Below, piece after piece: positions 10,644 through 12,686 of a DNA stretch of 12,686 nt. Source of the stretch: an uncultured Oscillospiraceae bacterium. GTDB lineage: Bacteria; Bacillota; Clostridia; Oscillospirales; Oscillospiraceae. Position 1 is the first letter of the stretch; each line of letters starts with the position of its first letter. Below the pieces are notes generated by a model. The model was not told the origin of the DNA and searched no databases. It saw only the letters and a list, made by a program, of their open reading frames with translations. The position numbers and the translations under genes are program-made. The DNA is taken from the NCBI GenBank assembly GCA_910577415.1, contig CAJTLK010000051.1:1-12686 (forward strand), given 5' to 3'.

Positions 10644-12686
10644 ATGAGCTATTCCGCGCAAAACATTCGCAACGTCTGTCTGCTGGGCCATGCCGGCAAC
10701 GGCAAGACCTCCCTGGCGGAGAGCATGCTCTATCTTACCGGCGGTACCGACCGGCTGGGCAAGGTGCCCGACGGCAACACCGTCTGCGATTACGACCCCG
10801 AGGAAACCAAGCGCCAGACCACTATCTCCCTGTCGGTGGCTCCCGTGGAGTATAACGGCTGCAAGGTCAACGTGCTGGACACTCCCGGCGCTTTCGACTT
10901 TTCCGGCGAGGTCATGGAGGCTCTCCAGGCCGCCGACGCCGCGGTGATCGTCTGCTCGGCCAAGTCGGGCATGAGCGTGGGTGCAGAAAAGGCCTGGAAG
11001 TTCTGTGAGGCCCGGAAGCTGCCCCGGCTGCTCTACATCTCCAAGACCGATGAGGAAAATTCTGACTATAACGCCGCCTTCGAGACCCTGCGGGAGCGCT
11101 TCGGCAAAAACATCGCCCCTGTGGTGGCCCCCATCTGGGACGCCAGCAAGAAGGTCATCGGCATCATCGATGTGCTCCATAAGCGGGCCTATGAGTTCGG
11201 CCCCAAGGGCGAGCGTAAGGAGATCGAGGTCCCCGCGGACAAGCAGAGCGTCATCGAGGAGCTTTACGACGCCCTGAAGGAGTCGGTGGCCGAGACCAGC
11301 GAGGAGTTCATGGACAAGTACTTCTCCGGCGAGGACTTCACCTATGCCGAGATGATCCAGGGTCTGCGCCAGGGCGTGAAGGACCTCAGCCTCTTCCCCG
11401 TGGTATGCGGCTCCGCTCTCCAAGGCCTGGGCACCCGGATGCTCCTGGACACCATTGTGGACCTGCTGCCCAACCCCCTGGACGGCCAACCCCTGAACGC
11501 CGAGAACGAGAGCGGCGAGGTAGACGCTTTTGTGGCCGCCCCCGGCGCCCTGCCCACCGCCTTCGTATTCAAAACGGTCTCCGACCAGTATGGCAAATAT
11601 TCTTACGTAAAGGTGCTCTCCGGCTCCATCAAGCCGGATATGCCCATGGTCAACGCCCGCACTGGCGCCACTGAAAAGCTGGGGCGGCTCTATACCATGA
11701 AGGGCAAGAAATACGAGGAGATCAAGGAGCTTGTCTGCGGCGACATCGGTGCCATCGGTAAGATGGATAAGCTGAAGACCGGCGACACCCTCTGCGAGCC
11801 GCGGAAGGTGGTCAAGGTGGAGGCCATCCCCTTTGCCGAACCCAACTACTCCGTAGCTATCTCTCCCAAGACCCGTGGCCAGGAGGACAAAGTGGCCCAG
11901 GGTCTCAACCGCATGAATGAGGAGGACCCCTCCTTCTATACCGTCAACAATGCTGAGACCCACCAGATGGTCATCTACGCCGCCGGCGACATCCAGGTGG
12001 ACGTGCTGGTGAGCAAGCTCAAGAGCCGCTTCAACGTGGACGCGGAGCTGGCTGAACCCAGAGTCCCCTACCGGGAGAAGATCCGCAAAAAGGTGGAGAA
12101 GCAGGGCCGTCACAAGAAGCAGACCGGCGGCTCCGGCCAGTTCGGCGACGTGTGGATCCGCTTTGAACCCAACCCCGACGAGGAGGAGATGGTCTTTTCC
12201 GAGGAGGTCTTTGGCGGCAGCGTGCCCAAGAACTTCTTCCCCGCCGTGGAAAAGGGCCTCCGCGAGGCCGTTCTTCACGGTCCTCTGGCGGGCTACCCTG
12301 TGGTCAACCTGAAGGCCACCCTCTACGATGGAAGCTACCACCCCGTGGACTCTTCGGAAATCGCCTTTAAGACCGCCGCCCAGCTCAGCTATAAGGCCGC
12401 CATGCCTGAGGCCAACCCCATTCTGCTGGAGCCGGTGGGCGAGCTGAAGGTCACCATCCCCGACAGCTATATGGGCGACGTGATGGGCGACATCACCAAG
12501 CGCCGTGGCCGTGTCATGGGCATGAACCCGGACGGAGACGGCAACCAGGTGCTGGAGGCCGAGGTCCCCATGGCCGAGATGATGACCTACGCCATCGACC
12601 TGCGGTCCATGACCCAGAGCCGGGGCAGCTTCACCTTCCACTTTGTCCGCTACGAGGACTGCCCCCCCGCCGCCCAGGAGAAGGCC
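10644..12686 (+). CDS. EF-G-like translational GTPase (EF-G paralogue), 3' end outside the window
   Basis: 681 codons are present, close to the roughly 690 of a full EF-G, so only the last residues are missing. The order is that of EF-G: GTPase domain with G1 GHAGNGKT (15-22), switch I region KRQTTISLS (56-64), G3 DTPGAFDF (79-86), G4-position SKTD (133-136), G5-like CGSAL, a beta-barrel domain II (from about 300), then domains III-V with SPKTRGQEDKVAQGL and the domain IV tip HKKQTGGSGQFGDV (from residue 490). EF-G drives tRNA-mRNA translocation on the ribosome. This copy departs from canonical EF-G (DTPGHVDF, NKxD), so it fits the EF-G2/FusA2-type paralogues, whose role is less certain. TetM-like ribosome protection is less likely because the G1 and domain IV wording follows EF-G2. 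The ATG at 10644 has TAAGGAGA (10628-10635) upstream and its own promoter. Confidence 0.88.
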   Translation, partial: MSYSAQNIRNVCLLGHAGNGKTSLAESMLYLTGGTDRLGKVPDGNTVCDYDPEETKRQTTISLSVAPVEYNGCKVNVLDTPGAFDFSGEVMEALQAADAAVIVCSAKSGMSVGAEKAWKFCEARKLPRLLYISKTDEENSDYNAAFETLRERFGKNIAPVVAPIWDASKKVIGIIDVLHKRAYEFGPKGERKEIEVPADKQSVIEELYDALKESVAETSEEFMDKYFSGEDFTYAEMIQGLRQGVKDLSLFPVVCGSALQGLGTRMLLDTIVDLLPNPLDGQPLNAENESGEVDAFVAAPGALPTAFVFKTVSDQYGKYSYVKVLSGSIKPDMPMVNARTGATEKLGRLYTMKGKKYEEIKELVCGDIGAIGKMDKLKTGDTLCEPRKVVKVEAIPFAEPNYSVAISPKTRGQEDKVAQGLNRMNEEDPSFYTVNNAETHQMVIYAAGDIQVDVLVSKLKSRFNVDAELAEPRVPYREKIRKKVEKQGRHKKQTGGSGQFGDVWIRFEPNPDEEEMVFSEEVFGGSVPKNFFPAVEKGLREAVLHGPLAGYPVVNLKATLYDGSYHPVDSSEIAFKTAAQLSYKAAMPEANPILLEPVGELKVTIPDSYMGDVMGDITKRRGRVMGMNPDGDGNQVLEAEVPMAEMMTYAIDLRSMTQSRGSFTFHFVRYEDCPPAAQEKA

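Noticed and set aside
10566..12641. A 691-codon open frame on the minus strand opposite the EF-G-like gene
   Set aside because: The plus-strand frame is a clear EF-G homologue across its whole length. The antisense frame is rich in His, Gly and Leu as expected from GC-rich third positions, has no recognisable domain and no RBS. It is a mirror effect of codon bias.

Overview
The window reads as chromosome from a high-GC, spore-forming member of the Clostridia, most likely an Oscillospiraceae-type gut bacterium (Flavonifractor/Pseudoflavonifractor/Intestinimonas-like). The reasons are near-canonical SpoVT and SpoIIE sporulation proteins, strong AGGAGG-type ribosome binding sites, sigma-A promoters, GC-rich codon use and many GTAGGGGCGG palindromes between genes. 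The genus is an inference from general impression, not from a search.

Layout. Positions 1-98 (minus) hold the start of spoVT with a sigma-G-like promoter. Positions 258-737 (minus) encode a stand-alone PTS EIIA-type protein. Positions 932-3013 (plus) form a tight two-gene unit: an exported DNA/RNA nuclease and a DUF815-type AAA+ ATPase, closed by a strong terminator. Positions 3065-4637 are visibly AT-richer than everything around them. They contain a minus-strand lipoprotein with unusual internal repeats and a divergent small XRE-type regulator, with three copies of an ATAGGTAAT operator between them. The island lies between two strong terminators and looks horizontally acquired. Positions 4676-7006 (minus) encode SpoIIE. 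Positions 7301-8284 (plus) encode a DusB-type tRNA dihydrouridine synthase, divergent from spoIIE across a region with a candidate Spo0A box. Positions 8427-10347 (plus) are an ECF sigma factor and its zinc-finger, membrane-anchored anti-sigma factor. From 10644 to the right edge runs a nearly complete EF-G-like translational GTPase with altered GTPase motifs and its own consensus sigma-A promoter.

How the genes work together. spoVT and spoIIE both belong to forespore development (SpoIIE activates sigma-F; SpoVT is a sigma-G-stage regulator), but they are separate units here. The sigma and anti-sigma genes form a regulatory pair. The lipoprotein and XRE gene look like a self-regulated cassette. 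The remaining genes are housekeeping or single-function units.

The most unusual features are (1) the lipoprotein/XRE island, with tandem 12-residue Asp/Tyr and 11-residue Trp repeats in the lipoprotein; (2) a family of REP/BIME-like palindromes whose stems vary by paired changes, two of them arranged as head-to-head pairs after dusB and between sigma and anti-sigma; (3) a long, multi-stem structured stretch between the anti-sigma gene and the EF-G-like gene; and (4) the EF-G paralogue lacking the usual catalytic His and NKxD Asn. No tRNA, rRNA, CRISPR array, transposase or insertion sequence was seen.
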